Origin: Ascaphus truei
Taxonomy: Eukaryota > Chordata > Amphibia > Anura > Ascaphidae
Direction: 5' to 3'
NCBI GenBank assembly: GCA_036426205.1
Contig: CM071570.1
Coordinates: 52,126,984 to 52,190,983 of the forward strand
DNA length: 64,000 nucleotides
Part shown: positions 47,264 to 58,920 of the stretch, piece after piece
Position numbering within the stretch: the stretch's first letter is position 1
Layout of the letters: the number at the start of each line of letters is the position of its first letter
Notes under the pieces: generated by a model
What the model saw: the letters and a program-made list of their open reading frames with translations, nothing else
Databases searched by the model: none
What the model was told of the DNA's origin: nothing
Program-made: the position numbers and the translations under genes

Positions 47264-48400
47264 GGTTGATTAAAGGCAAAATATGTACTTATTTAATACA
47301 ATCTTATGCTGATAAAATAATCGCTGTCCAGATGTACAAAACCAGACAGAGAAAAATTCATTAAATATCATTAAATGCCGTCAATTGATTTATACATTTT
47401 TCGGAGTAAGTGCAAGGGAAGAGAGTACAACCCATGGCTATGACAATTGTGGTCTTCCTGAAAGATGGCAAAAGAGAGCCAGAGCGCTGTCCTGATTAGC
47501 TATATTTATATACAAAATACTGACTGCACTTGACACTATAATCATAATCTCTCCAGCACCAACTTTGATAAGAAGATTTTAAACTTTCAAAGTGTCTCAG
47601 TCTCTTTAAAAACATCTGTGTCCGAAAATATGCTTCTTTCAACTAGAGCAGTGTAGCTCATAACGGACAGATCTGCCACATTGATTAGGTATGATGCGTG
47701 CTGTAGCTGCTCACTAGCCATGGGGTGCTCAACGCCACTCCTCAAGCCCCCTTTCCCCCCCCCCCCCCCCCATAGGTCAGGTTTTAGGATATTCCATCTC
47801 CACCACAGGGGGCTCAATCAGAGGCTCAGTCTTCGACTCTGATTGAGCCACCTGTGCTGAAGCAGGAACTGATTGAACCACCTGTACTGAAATAGGAAGA
47901 CAGTGGGGTGTGGGAACAGTCTTGTGTCCACGGCTCTAGGCTCCAGAAAGGAAGATAATTATACTTCACAAAAAGAGCATAAAAAATTGATATAAAAATG
48001 TCTTATCTTGAGATCCCTGGGATGTATAAATGCAGTCGAAAATTAGCTTAATTATAGAGCCTATAAACGTGTGGACAAAAAACACAGGTAGGGGGAGAAA
48101 AGGGGGAAGGGACAGCCCCGCACACCAGAGGGCTCACTGTCAGGTGAGTCCCACGATGCAGAACGAACCCAAACCCACATCCCCCAAAAGGTTCCTGCTT
48201 TCCCACACTTGCCCTAAACCAACACACTGAATATATTAAAAAAAAAAAAAAAACTCACAGCTGAAAGATGTCTGTGTTGGTCCACAATGCAGCAAAAGCC
48301 AGTCCCGTTCTGAGCGTGCTCCAGCCGATGCATAGGTAAACCAGAAATGGCAGCAATGGCGGTGTACTGCAAGCACAGTAAATAAGATGTGCTGGACGTA

Positions 48401-48568
48401 ATCCGTAAAAAAGGTTTATTTATGCAAAAGAAAGATCACATATCTCCAGAAAAAAAATACTCTGACACGTTTTATTCTGCGAGTGCTATCTTTACGAAAT
48501 GTGTCAGAGTATTTTTTTCTAGAGATATGTGATCTTTCTTTTGCTTAAATAAACCTTTTTTTACGGAT
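48401..48568 (-). mobile_element. PLE-like palindrome with decayed hammerhead
   Basis: Arms 48401-48475 and 48492-48568 are inverted, for example CAAAAGAAAGATCACATATC and its inverse. At the centre the minus strand has a box resembling CTGAAGATAGC, a hairpin GCACTCGC, TAAAACGTGTC in place of GAAACGTGTC, and a GUC. The core is degenerate. The left arm has a 47-bp insertion (or the right a deletion) beyond ATCCGT. Confidence 0.6.
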
Positions 48569-50929
48569 GCTGCCATTTCAAGTCGAAACAAAATTCTAAA
48601 TTTCATACAAAAGAACCTGTAAGAATATACCCTGAAATATATGGCAGGGGGTGAGAGAGAGGGTAGGAAGTGTGTGAAATATACATATATTTAGTACAGT
48701 ACCCATTGACATATAACATTCCAAACACTCATCTATACAGCACATAGTACACACACCCGAGATAACTGGGATATGTGCTCATTTAAATAATCTCAATATA
48801 CAGTACTTTGCATATTCAACATAGGTTATTTCCCAGGTACCTGTGTTCACAGGTCTGTCTCCACGTGTTGTGTTTTTGGAGGTACATAAGTCAATGGATA
48901 CTCTACTAAATAGGATCGATCTCTCTCTCTCTCGATCTCTCTCTCTCTCTCGATCTCTCTCTCTCAAAACGGCAAGGTTTGCAAACTTAGGTGAAAAGTT
49001 TACACATCTCTAGTGATTCCTATAATGCGCATATTTCCACTCTATTCTACAGAGGTGTGATTGACGCAGCAAGCACTACTACACTTTCCAAAATCATCAG
49101 TTAAGAAACAAACTGGGATATAGACGCAAGACATTCCTGCTGCTTTATTTTACACTGAAAGCCCAAATATTAGGAGAACCCTGAAAAAAGGACAACATAC
49201 GGTATGTGAATACATAATGTATTGCTGTATGTGAATGCACAAAGTGCACTGCTTAGATTTACAGCTTGATGCAACATGGGGAAAGTTACGTTTCTTAAAA
49301 TCAACATTTTCACGATCTTATAGGTCAACTCATCATTTTGTCTCTGCAATTAAACAAATTATTTCAAGGAATGCTTAGTGCTTCACTTCTTTGACTCTAC
49401 CCAGTTTGGAAATCCTTCGCAGAAACATGGATTCAGTCATCATTTATTAATAAAACAGGTTTCATGCTCCCCATCGCTTTAAACTTATATTTCATTATTT
49501 TAGTTCATAAAAATTCTTCCATTCATAAAATAGAAAACAGATTTTCATATTCACCTCAACTTTTACATCCCACACTATATAAAGGCTCATAACTGCAAGG
49601 AATCATTCTAAATGTTTGTAAACTTGGGGTTACTGTACTTACCATTAAGGTTATTCATCTTTCCAGAAGGATTTTCAAAAGGATTAAAAAAAATTTTTTT
49701 TTAAATCTTCCTTTTAAATAACCACGAAAAAAAAAATCTATTCTTTGACACCCCTGTGTGTTATTATTATAGTTCAAAAATTATATATATCTTACATTTC
49801 TGCAAACAGAAAACAGTTCATTAGGATGCTCATATTGGGGTTAAATGAACTGTCTACCAACTCCCAATGGAGATTCCAATAAAACTGCATACGCCAGCAG
49901 ATACATTCAGGCATAGTGAGTCATAGGCAGCCTTCTCCACTGCGTATCTGATAGTGAGCTGTAACTGGATCATTGTTGAATTCCATCCCCAGTCAGCTGT
50001 TCTGGAGATGGAGTTTTCATGGTTTCCTGCTCAGTGACATAACGCTTCCCTACACTGCCCATCCCTATCACACCAGACGTGTAGAATTGATAGGCATTCC
50101 TATTAGACAACAAATATGAATCCTTACTAGCCACTTCATGTATAATTGGTCTTCAGTCCATTCTTAAAAAATACTTGCCAGGTTCCCTGTTAAATAACAT
50201 GGAAAAGCCCATGGAAACCACTTTTTTTTAGCAACTAAATTGCTATTGTGGTGCCTCCAAAGATTAATGCTTACATATAGGTAGTATAAATAATAAAACG
50301 CTCATATAACATGCAACTTAGCTTTGGTGCTTTCCTTTGTATCGGAAAAGCTCATGTTTACTAGGCGTTCATACTGTATGCTGTGGACAGTATAACGCAA
50401 CATACACTTAATACTAAACCATTGTAGGTTTCCATGAGCATATTTGAAGTGGCAGGTTGGGTCATTTATTTTAGATTCGGATGTCAAGGACTTAGAAATT
50501 GAAAGGGGGGCAAAAATATGACACAGGGGGCACATTAAACATGGAGCACATTTTGTGAATGTGCTAGACTAACTGCTGCTTTCAAAGTCACATGGAAAGC
50601 AGAACCAGTGTATAAATACATTTGACAAGTACTTGCCAAGTGCCAAGCTCTTCATTTCATCCTTTCTATAAAAAGAAACGCTGCTGCATCCCCTCCTTTA
50701 TCAGGTAGCCTTTCAGTAGCAGTGACTTTCCAGCTGCGCTCAGTGGTATTTTGGCCTTGAGTATTTTGGTATTTTGGCCTTGAGTCATTACACTCGGTTA
50801 AAATGGAGTTAATAACACATCTGGTAAAAAACTTAAATAAAAATATCCGGTACATTTATCACATTTTAATGACCAAAATCATAAAATGTGTGTTAACTAA
50901 TTGTGTAATAATCTTGTGAAGATATGACT
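48569..50929. other. unannotated intronic sequence
   Basis: About 2.4 kb with a (TC)n microsatellite at 48920-48965 and otherwise unique-looking AT-rich DNA. No gene recognised. Confidence 0.4.
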
Positions 50930-51078
50930 TTGATTGTAAGCTCTTTGGGACAGGGACTCCTTTTCCCAATGTTACTTTTATGCCTGAACCACTTATTCCC
51001 ATTATGTGTTATATTATTATGTCACGTGTATTACTGCTGTGAAGCGTTATGTACATGAATGGCGCTATATAAATAAAG
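50930..51078 (+). mobile_element. L2-type LINE 3' tail
   Basis: GATTGTAAGCTCTTTGGGAC, CTTATTCCCAT, GAAGCGTTATGTACAT and GCGCTATATAAATAAAGG are in the same order as in L2-A. Only the 3' untranslated tail is present. Confidence 0.85.
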
Positions 51079-51494
51079 GTACACTGAATTGGTCCATTTA
51101 AAAGTTCCAATTTGCTTATGCTGTATTGTCCTGTACCCCTGCCCCCCCTCACATTCAAGTCGATGCATCATACAATTGTGTATTTTAAATCTCCCATTCT
51201 TAAAAAAAATTTTTTAAAAAGGCTTCACCTGTTCCTTAGATGGACCTATTCTACCCATTCCTAACCGAGGGAGGAACGGTGCAGCTCTTACCACACAGTG
51301 ACCAAGACCGTTTCCAGACAATTCCAATGGTGGCCATTTCCAAGTGCCCCCAACAAATGCAGTTTCTAGGTTAAAATGTCATCAAATCAGAAAATTACTG
51401 AAGGATTTCTCCACAAGGGTAAAGAAGGGAATAGAAAAGGCAATTTGTGCAGAAAAGTTGAGCCAAATGGGAAATGCATCATTCATTTCACCAT

Positions 51495-52145
51495 TGTATT
51501 TTATTGTATGTCTTTATTTATATAGCGCCATTAATGTACATAGCGCTTCGCAGTAGTAATACATGTGGTAATCAAATAAATAACAGATAATATAAATAAC
51601 AGATCATGGGAATAAGTGCTTTAGACATAAAAGTAACATTAAGGAAGAGGAGTCCCTGCCCCTAGGAGCTTACAGTCTAATTGGTAGGTAGGGAGAACGT
51701 ACAGAGACAGTAGGAGGGAGTTCTGGTAAGTGCATCTGCAGGGGGCCAAGCTTTAATGTATCATGTGTTCAGAATATCCACTGTGCTATTCATATGCATC
51801 TTTAAGCAAGTGTGTCTTAAGGTGGGTCTTAAAGGTGGATAGAGAGGGTGCTAGTCGGGTACTGAGGGGAAGGGCATTCCAGAGGTGTGGGGCAGTTAGT
51901 GAAAAAGGTTTAAGGCGGGAGAGGGCTTTAGATACAAAGGGGGTAGAAAGAAGACATCCTTGAGAAGAACGCAAGAGTCTGGATGGTGCATAACGAGAAA
52001 TTAGGGCTGAGATGTAAGGAGGGGCAGAAGAGTGTAAAACTTTAAAAGTGAGGAGAAGAATGGAGTGTGAGATGCGGGATTTGATTGGAAGCCAGGAGAG
52101 GGATTTCATGAGGGGAGATGCTGAGACAGATCTAGGAAAGATCAC
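51495..52145 (-). pseudogene. L2-B: L2-type LINE C-terminal region and tail
   Basis: On the minus strand: SVSASPLMKSLSWLPIKSRI, then LLSTPFVSKALSRL and LTAPHLWNALPLSTRL, stop near 51785, then the 3' tail to TATAAATAAAGACATACAATA at about 51495. The frame is open through this short stretch. The 5' end is truncated at a point next to a hAT-like insertion. Confidence 0.88.
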
Positions 52146-52625
52146 CATATAGTATTGCTTAACCAATTCAGCACTGGATGATAAAGCAAAGCAATGCTTT
52201 AAAGAAGCATCTCGCCCCATTTTTTTCATATACAGCAGCGTTTCCCAAATGGTGGTTCGCGACCCGGCACCGGGCCACGGCACCAACATTGCCGGGTCGC
52301 GCGGTGTCTACCGTCCCCCCACGCTCAAGTTAAAAAAAAATGGCGGCGATTCCTCCCGCGATCCCGCGCGCTTGCGCAGGGCAAGCAGGGCCCGCTCCCT
52401 TCCTCCCCCCCGCTCCCAACGTGGGACGGAGGAGAAAGTACCAGCTCCTCTGCGGCCCGCACGTTACATGGGGCAGGGTGGCAGTACAAGCTCCTACTGC
52501 GGCCAGCTTCCCGAGCTCACCTCCCGAGCCCACCTCCCGTTCCCCCAAGCCCACCTCCCGTCCCGGGCAGCAGGGGATATCGGGGGCAGCAGGGGAAAGC
52601 GTCCGGCGGCAAGGTAAGTCACCCC

Positions 52626-53010
52626 ACCCAGTCCCTCCTCTCCCACCCAAGTGTCCCTGCCCCCTCCCTCCTCTCCCACCCAAGTGTCCTTGTCCCCCTC
52701 CCTCCTCTTCCAACCAAGTGTCCCTGGCCCCCCCNNNNNNNNNNNNNNNNNNNNNNNNNNNNNNNNNNNNNNNNNNNNNNNNNNNNNNNNNNNNNNNNNN
52801 NNNNNNNNNNNNNNNNNNNNNNNNNNNNNNNNNNNNNNNNNNNNNNNNNNNNNNNNNNNNNNNNNNNNNNNNNNNNNNNNNNNNNNNNNNNNNNNNNNNN
52901 NNNNNNNNNNNNNNNNNNNNNNNNNNNNNNNNNNNNNNNNNNNNNNNNNNNNNNNNNNAGTGTCCCTGCCCCCCCCTCTCCCACCCAAGTGTCCCTGGCC
53001 CCCCCGCCAG
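52626..53010. repeat. C-rich minisatellite with 224-base assembly gap
   Basis: A roughly 32-bp unit containing CCCAAGTGTCCCTG is seen before and after 224 unknown bases (52735-52958). The gap most likely reflects a collapsed tandem array. Confidence 0.85.
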
Positions 53011-53070
53011 TCACTCACATCCGTCGTTGCCTGTAATTCACTGTTTGTGTCTGTGTGCGTATAGGTGAGA

Positions 53071-53071
<1 letters not shown>

Positions 53072-53108
<37 letters not shown>

Positions 53109-53500
53109 CTGTATCAGTGTGTGTGTGTGAATCAGTGTCTGGGTGTATCAGTATCAGTGTAAGTGTGTGTGTATCAGTGTGTGTGTGTGTGTGTGTGTGT
53201 GTAGCAGTGTCTGTGTGGCTGCGTGTGTGTCAGTGGCTGGGTGTGTGTGTCAGTGGCTGCGTGTGTGTATCAGTGGCTCTGTGTGTGTATCAGTGTGTGT
53301 GTCAGTGGCTGCGTGTGTCAGTGGCTGTGCGTGTGTCAGTGGCTGTGTGTGTATCAGTGGCTGTGTATGTGTGTGTATCAGCGGCTGTGTGTGTGTGTGT
53401 GTATGTGTGTGTATATCAGTGGCTGTGTATGTGTGTGTATCAGCGGCTGTGTGTGTGTGTGTGTATATCAGTGGCTGTGTGTGTGTGTGTGTCTGTGCAG
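53072..53500. repeat. (GT)n and CAGTGGCTGTGTGT minisatellite
   Basis: A pure GT run, then repeated TGTGTGTATCAGTGGCTGTG units. The cysteine/valine-rich ORFs in three frames are artefacts. Confidence 0.9.
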
Positions 53501-54094
53501 GCCCTATAGGCCAGTAAAGGCGATAAAATTTTTAGTGGGTCACGAAAAAGAAGTTAAAAAATAACCGGGTCACGGAAAAAAAAAGTTTGGGAAACCCTGA
53601 TATACAGTATTAAAGCAGGGGCCTCCGGACCTAAACCACATTAATTTAAGCTCCGGGGACTCCCTTCTTCCTGAGGTTCTTACCTCCGTAGTCGGTGCCG
53701 GTAGTAACTCCAGGGTTCACATTATGGCTGATTTTCAAACCTCCCGGGCCCTGCGGACCAATAGGAAGCCGTGACGTCACCCAGCGCGACAACATAATGT
53801 ATTCAAATGCCGACAGCCTGAACAAAGCGTCACGTTTTCAAAAATAGAAAAATAAAAAGTGTACGTATGAAAGGGCAAGAAGAGTCAACTGAGTAAATAC
53901 AAATGCAAAAATGGTGATCAGCGCAGACTGCTGCTTTAACAATTCCCATAACCTGTACACACAAATCATATAGAAGGTAAACTGAATGGAAGGTATTTCC
54001 TGTACCTGCACCCTAAAAATGACAACGTCTTTCAATCTGAATGACACATTTGGAGATGAGTTTTAGCAGCGTATCAAGAGGCTGTGGCCTAGTG

Positions 54095-55296
54095 AGGAGG
54101 TATTGTATTGTACTGTATGTCTTTATGTATATAGCTCCATTAATGTACATAGCGCTTCACAGTAGTAATACGCGACAATCATATGTAGACCCTGTAAACA
54201 GCCCAGGCTATACCTATCTTCCCTCTACTGTGATAAGCCCTGTTAAGATCAGGCGCCAGTAATCATCATGGGTTTTCCCCTTTCATTGCCCTAACCTGAG
54301 TGGTAGATGCAGGCCTGGACTCTGCTGCAGGCGTGAGCAAGAGGGGAGGTTCTGCTGACACCATGAGGGGAGGGGCTAGCTCTATATTTAGCAGCCAATT
54401 CCGGTGAGTGTTGGTTCTTCTTCTTTTTCTTTGTGCCGTGTTCCTCTCTTTTGATGGTTCTCCGGAAGAGAGAGTAGCTTAGGAAGAGTTCGAGTGAACA
54501 GTGATATCGAGAGTCTAGAGTTGCTGAGTATTATGCCGTGAGCCACCAATCCTGCGGAACGGTCCGAGGAGTATCAGGAGGCTGCGGGCTCCCCGGCGCA
54601 GCGTGCCGGAAGAGAGCAAGAGGAACTGAAACGATCAGCGTCTATAAGTAGAGCTGATAGAATTATAGACTGGTGGACCAATGCCCTCACCCCACTGCCA
54701 TGGGTGATGGGGGGAGAATTCAAGACCCACCTCGAGGCTAACCTCGGAGGTGGGCCATGGGGTATTGAAGCCCTAGCTCAGACCATCCTGTCGGAAGAGT
54801 GACTTGGAGGGAAGGAGAAGAGGAAGCCTTTGGGCGGAGGTGAGCGGTGTATACCTCGTCCTGGCGATTGTATTGCGGCTGCTGGAAGCCTTATCGTTGG
54901 GATATCGTTGCTCTGTCAAATAAAGAGACTATTCTTCTCCCGTAAAGACTGTGTGTGATTTGGAGAGTATAACCCTGGGACCTGAGGGGTTCTTCTATAC
55001 CGGTCCTGTCCCATTACCCTGGGAGTATAGAAGATGGAGGCGCTGCACCACTAAGAGATCATGGAGGCTATCACCCCAGAAGCCTGGTCCTGGCTCCCCC
55101 ACAACACCAAGGGAAGCTCAGGCCCTCCTGTTCCTAACAGGTACACACCACACCGCATGTAATCAGCCCCCATGTACCCTAGACACCACCGTAGAGTCTG
55201 GGGGGGGGGGGAAGCAGGGTTACACATATAAATAACAAATAATATAAATACCAGGTCATGGGAATAAGTGCTTCAGACATAAAAGTAACAGTAGTA
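54095..55296 (-). mobile_element. L2-type LINE 3' tail split by a solo LTR
   Basis: 54095-54183 and 55229-55296 together give the inverted L2 tail (GCGCTTCACAGTAGTAATAC ... GGGAATAAGTGCTTCAGACA). The intact order is seen at 63535-63690. Confidence 0.85.
54184..55224 (+). mobile_element. solo LTR with CATA duplication, nested in L2 tail
   Basis: Begins TGTAGACCCTG and ends CAGGGTTACA (imperfect inverted ends), flanked by CATA at 54180-54183 and 55225-55228. A TATA-like CTATATTTAG lies at about 54384 and AATAAA at about 54920. An undisrupted L2 tail at about 63611 reads GACAATCATATAAATAAC, which is the expected empty site. There is no internal coding region. Confidence 0.85.
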
Positions 55297-55483
55297 ACTG
55301 TATAGAGGTATTCCTTTATTAACCGTAGCAACCTCTTCGCAGGGTAAAGGCGCGTCAGGCGATAGGGGCAATCCAGAACTGGTGCAAAGATTTATAAAAA
55401 AAAGGGAAAAATATTTACTGAAGATATTGGGGATACAGAAGACAAGTATGCCGTGAATTGCGATAGTGAAAGGCAACAGTTTC

Positions 55484-55735
55484 AAGGAACCGAGGCAGTA
55501 GAGAAAAGGAACCGAGGCAGTAGAGAAAAGGAACCGAGGCAGTAGAGAAAAGGAACCGAGGCAGTAAAGAAAAGGAACCGAGGCAGTAAAGAAAAGGAAC
55601 TGAGACAGTAGAGAAAAGGAACTGAGGCAGTAGAGAAAAGAAACTGAGACAGTAAAGAAAGGGAACTGAGGCAGTAAAGAAAAGAAACTGAGACAGTAAA
55701 GAAAAGGAACTGAGGCAGTAAAGAAAAGGAACATA
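55484..55735. repeat. 22-bp tandem repeat, about 11 copies
   Basis: Unit GAACCGAGGCAGTAGAGAAA plus AG, with G/A and C/T variants toward the right. The phenylalanine/leucine-rich ORFs on the minus strand are artefacts. The copies are contiguous without spacers, so this is not a CRISPR array. Confidence 0.92.
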
Positions 55736-55947
55736 AAAGAACTAATGTCACAAAGAAGAGATGCCTCAAAACTGTGGGGTCACGTGGGAAAAGTACATGA
55801 AGAATTTGAGGATGAAGAGATGAAACATTTTTGTGCTCTGCCTTTTCCCCTAAACTCCTGTGTTTTAATTTCTCTCTAAAGTCAGGTCAGCAGGGAAGTG
55901 GTCAGTAGTTTCAATATGAGAATGTTAGAGACTTTGGAGAGGTCCAT

Positions 55948-56090
55948 GTTAAAATGGACAAGAAGCAAAAAGTGACACACAGTGTGCTCAGTTGCACGTC
56001 ATTACCCAGAATCCCTGGCTGCAGCGGAAGCATTGTATGCAAAGAGATAACAGGGAAAGGCAGGCTTGCAGACCTGTCAGGCATGTGAAT
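55948..56090 (-). repeat. dispersed repeat, copy 2
   Basis: Inverted counterpart of 13040-13175: CCATGTTAAAA, ACCCAGAATCCCTGGCTGC and TTGCAGACCTGTC occur in order. Confidence 0.65.
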
Positions 56091-56438
56091 TATTTATTTA
56101 TTAAATGTTTTACCAGGAAGTAATACATTGAGAGTTACCTCTCGTTTTCAAGTTTGTGCTCACTGCAGGTACTAAAGGCCAAATGCAGCTTAACATTCTG
56201 ACTTAAGACACCACGAAATGTTCATCGACTTCCTTGTGTGATACTGGTTTCTACAAACGTAGAGGATAGAACGTAAACGTTACGTTAACGTTTTGAGAGA
56301 TAATTCAAGGCTGGAAGCCTAGTGTACGGCCAATGCGTTCTCCTTGCCAGCTGCTGCTTCCTCTCTCTGGTGAGCTACTGTCAAAGAGACCAGCTGGGAT
56401 AGGCAGAGATTAAATATTTTCCAGGCAGACCTCCTACC

Positions 56439-56490
56439 TAAGGCTGCGCAAATAGTGCCGGCTACAGCTACGGATGACGTAGCCCAAGCG
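56439..56490. mobile_element. Harbinger-like MITE left-end fragment
   Basis: TAAGGCTGCGCAAATAGTGCC resembles the left terminus of the family at 46194, preceded by TA-rich sequence. The matching right end may be the fragment at 58829-58920. Confidence 0.5.
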
Positions 56491-56715
56491 AAAGTTGTAA
56501 TTTGAGTTTGGGAGACGTCTCTAGCTACAAGGGGAGTGACAGAAGGCAGAAGGGTGGGACAAGAGCAAGGGGGAAGGTTCAAATGGAGGGGGAGTTGTAA
56601 TTTCTGTTTGTATTACAGTATTTTTACTTTAAATTACGGGAGAGTTTACTATTTTAAAGTTGTTCATATAGTGTGTTTCACTTGACAGACACACACACAC
56701 ACACACACACACAAT

Positions 56716-57547
56716 CAGAGCCGCCAACAGAAATCATGGGGCCCAGGACAAATGAAAGGAGCAGCCCCCCTGCCCCCCAACCCATAGCGCACCTACCACG
56801 GAAAAACAAATTTTAGCGTACAACTTTTACTTAACCCCCCAATGCATATAAAAATACAACCCCAATAATAAAACGCTGCACCCCGGTGCCTGGTCGGCAG
56901 CGGCAGGAAGTCAGCTGGACTACGCTTCCGCCTCACGGCATGAGAGGGAGGCCCAGCGCACAGCAACTGCTGTGACCTGCAGGCGGGCCCCTGCCACCGC
57001 CAGCCCCCCGCCAGCCCCTCCAGCCGCCGGGCTACCGCCACCCACCGGCCCCCGCAGTCCCTCCAGCCGCCGGGCTACCGCCACCCACCGGCCCCCCGCA
57101 GTTGCGCCAGCCACCGGGCCCCCGCCACCACCCCCGCGCAGTCCCGCCAGCCGCTGGGCCCCCGCATCGCCAGCCACCGCCCCCCCCCCCACCACCACCA
57201 CAACGCCCTCCCCCCTGCAGCCACCGGCCCAACCTGTAAAAATCCCCAAGGCAAGTCTGATTTGTAGATGTATTGCGGGTGTATTTTATATATGTATTGG
57301 GGGGGAGTGGGGTATATTTGTAGATGTATTGAGGGGGAGTGGGGTATATTTGTAGATGTATTGGGGGGGAGTGGGGTATATGTGTAGATGTATTGGGGGG
57401 TGGGGTGTGTTTTTGTATGTATTGGGGGATTAAGTAAAAGTTACGCGTTACAAATTATTTCCGTGGTAGGTGCGCTATGGGTTGGGGGGGGGGGGGGTCT
57501 GCTCCTTTCATTTGTCCTGGGCCCCATGATTTCTGTTGGCGGCCCTG
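56716..57547. mobile_element. hAT-like foldback element
   Basis: Begins CAGAGCCGCCAACAGAAATC and ends with the inverse, GATTTCTGTTGGCGGCCCTG. The inverted ends extend about 110-130 bp (for example ACCTACCACGGAAA/TTTCCGTGGTAGGT). The interior is GC-rich with ACCGGCCCCCGC-type repeats and a roughly 30-bp GATGTATTGGGGGGGAGTGG minisatellite (57265-57420). CA microsatellites abut both ends, which hides any 8-bp duplication. Confidence 0.75.
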
Positions 57548-57795
57548 ATCTCACACACACAATCACACACACACACACACAATCCCACACACACACACAC
57601 AATCCCCCCCACACACACACACACACACACAACACACACACACACACAATCCCCCCCCCACACACACAATCACTCACACACAAAATCACAATCCCACACA
57701 CACACACACACACAATCCCCCTCCCACACACACATTCACACAATCACCCACAATCACACACATTCACACAATCACCCACACACATTTCCCCTCTC
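57548..57795. repeat. (CA)n-rich microsatellite
   Basis: ACACACACAATCCC-type units over about 240 bp. A shorter CA run lies at 56691-56713 on the other side of the foldback element. Confidence 0.9.
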
Positions 57796-57917
57796 CCTGC
57801 ATCAGATCAGAAGCTATCTGATTGGTTACAGCCTGTCACATGAGGAGATCGTCTCTGTAAAAATCAAATTCTACTGACTACAGAGATTCATGTCTCTTCG
57901 TCGCCCCTACTATAAGC

Positions 57918-58828
57918 ACAATAAATACAAAAAAGACACAGCGCACAACGCTCATAGTGCAATTACAAAATTATATTGACATGAACAAATGATTAGGTGA
58001 GTATTGTGCGTACATCAGTGCAGTTAAAACAAGCAGTTTCGGGATATGTTACCCAACGCCTCAAGTGACTGGAACAGATGTCCTCACAGGGGTAGAATCG
58101 CTGATGGCTCTGTAGCAGGGTTTCAGTAGGGCAGATGGAAAGCCTCTGTGTGTCCTTGCTCCCCAGAGCACGAGTAGAACGGGAGCTGCTGGCCAATGCA
58201 GTGGTTTGTTCAGAGAATGGCTGAACACCAGCTGGGTACTCTCACTCCCTCCGTGTGCAGCACTCCTGGTGGATGACGTCACCGCGGGGAATCGCCGATT
58301 TCGGGCCCGTTCAAACTGTCAGCTCGCGCAGTAGAGTACTGGTTGAAAGGTAGAGCTATTGGCAAGGATGTCCTACGCGTTTCGAAACAGCAGTTTCTTC
58401 TTCATCAGGGGCCAGCAGCTCCGTTCTACTCGTGCTCGGGGAGCAAGGACACACAGAGGCTTTCATCTGCCCTACTGAAACCCTGCTACAGAGCCATCAG
58501 CGATTCTACCCCTGTGAGGACATCTGTTCCAGTCAATGAGGCGTTGGGTAACATATCCCGAAACTGCTTGTTTTTTTACTGCACTGATGTACGCACAATA
58601 CTCACCTATCATTTGTTCATGTCAATATAATTTTTGTAATTGCACTATGAGCGTTGTGCGCTGTGTCTTTTTTGTATTTATCTGTTAGCTCCAGGGGGTC
58701 CCTGAGCCGCCCCCTCCATCACAGCTGCAGACGCTCTGTTCAAGGTCACGTAATTATTTAATTACTTTATCACTATTTATCACGTTTTTATATATTAGCT
58801 GCGCACTTTAACCTCTTGTTCACAATAT
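57918..58828 (-). mobile_element. short palindromic PLE-like element with 12-bp duplication
   Basis: CCTACTATAAGC flanks the insert at 57906-57917 and 58829-58840. The arms 57919-58194 and 58410-58682 are inverted copies with few mismatches. The 215-bp spacer holds a minus-strand hammerhead-like motif and a TGACGTCA (58274). There is no coding sequence. It interrupts a Harbinger-like MITE whose right end follows at 58829-58920. Confidence 0.8.
58364..58416 (-). ncRNA. hammerhead ribozyme-like motif in palindrome spacer
   Basis: On the minus strand: CTGATGA (58408-58402), then AAG, a perfect GAAAC/GTTTC hairpin with TGCT loop, GAAA, ACGCGT and A (GUA triplet). Core residues are intact. Helix I pairing is short. 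Confidence 0.65.
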
Positions 58829-58840
58829 CCTACTATAAGC

Positions 58841-58920
58841 GCATGCTACAGATTCAATGCATTTGTTTTTAAGCGACGTCGTGTCGCTGTCGCCAGTCGC
58901 CGACACTATAAGCGCAGCCT
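58841..58920. mobile_element. Harbinger-like MITE right-end fragment
   Basis: GCGACGTCGTGTCGCTGTCG and CACTATAAGCGCAGCC followed by TAA match the right-end pattern of the family at 46194. Confidence 0.65.

Larger units (their letters stand above)
52236..53599. mobile_element. hAT-like nonautonomous element with 8-bp duplication
   Basis: Begins CAGCGTTTCCCAAATGGT and ends AGTTTGGGAAACCCTG, and is flanked by ATATACAG on both sides (52228-52235 and 53600-53607). The interior has GGTTCGCGACCC near the left end and GGGTCACGGAA near the right, GC-rich sequence, a tandem repeat holding the assembly gap, and GT-rich repeats. No transposase. Confidence 0.9.

Noticed and set aside
52340..53564. ORFs across the N gap and GT repeat
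   Set aside because: Low-complexity translations through unknown bases and microsatellite.
55484..55735. Regular 22-bp spacing as a CRISPR array
   Set aside because: No unique spacers, contiguous units, vertebrate context.
55273..55769. FLFFTASVPFLYCL-type repeated protein of about 150 residues, looks membrane-like
   Set aside because: Product of the 22-bp tandem repeat. The unit is not a multiple of three, so the same motifs appear in several frames.
56972..57355. Proline/alanine-rich ORF
   Set aside because: Tandem GC-rich repeat in a foldback transposon.
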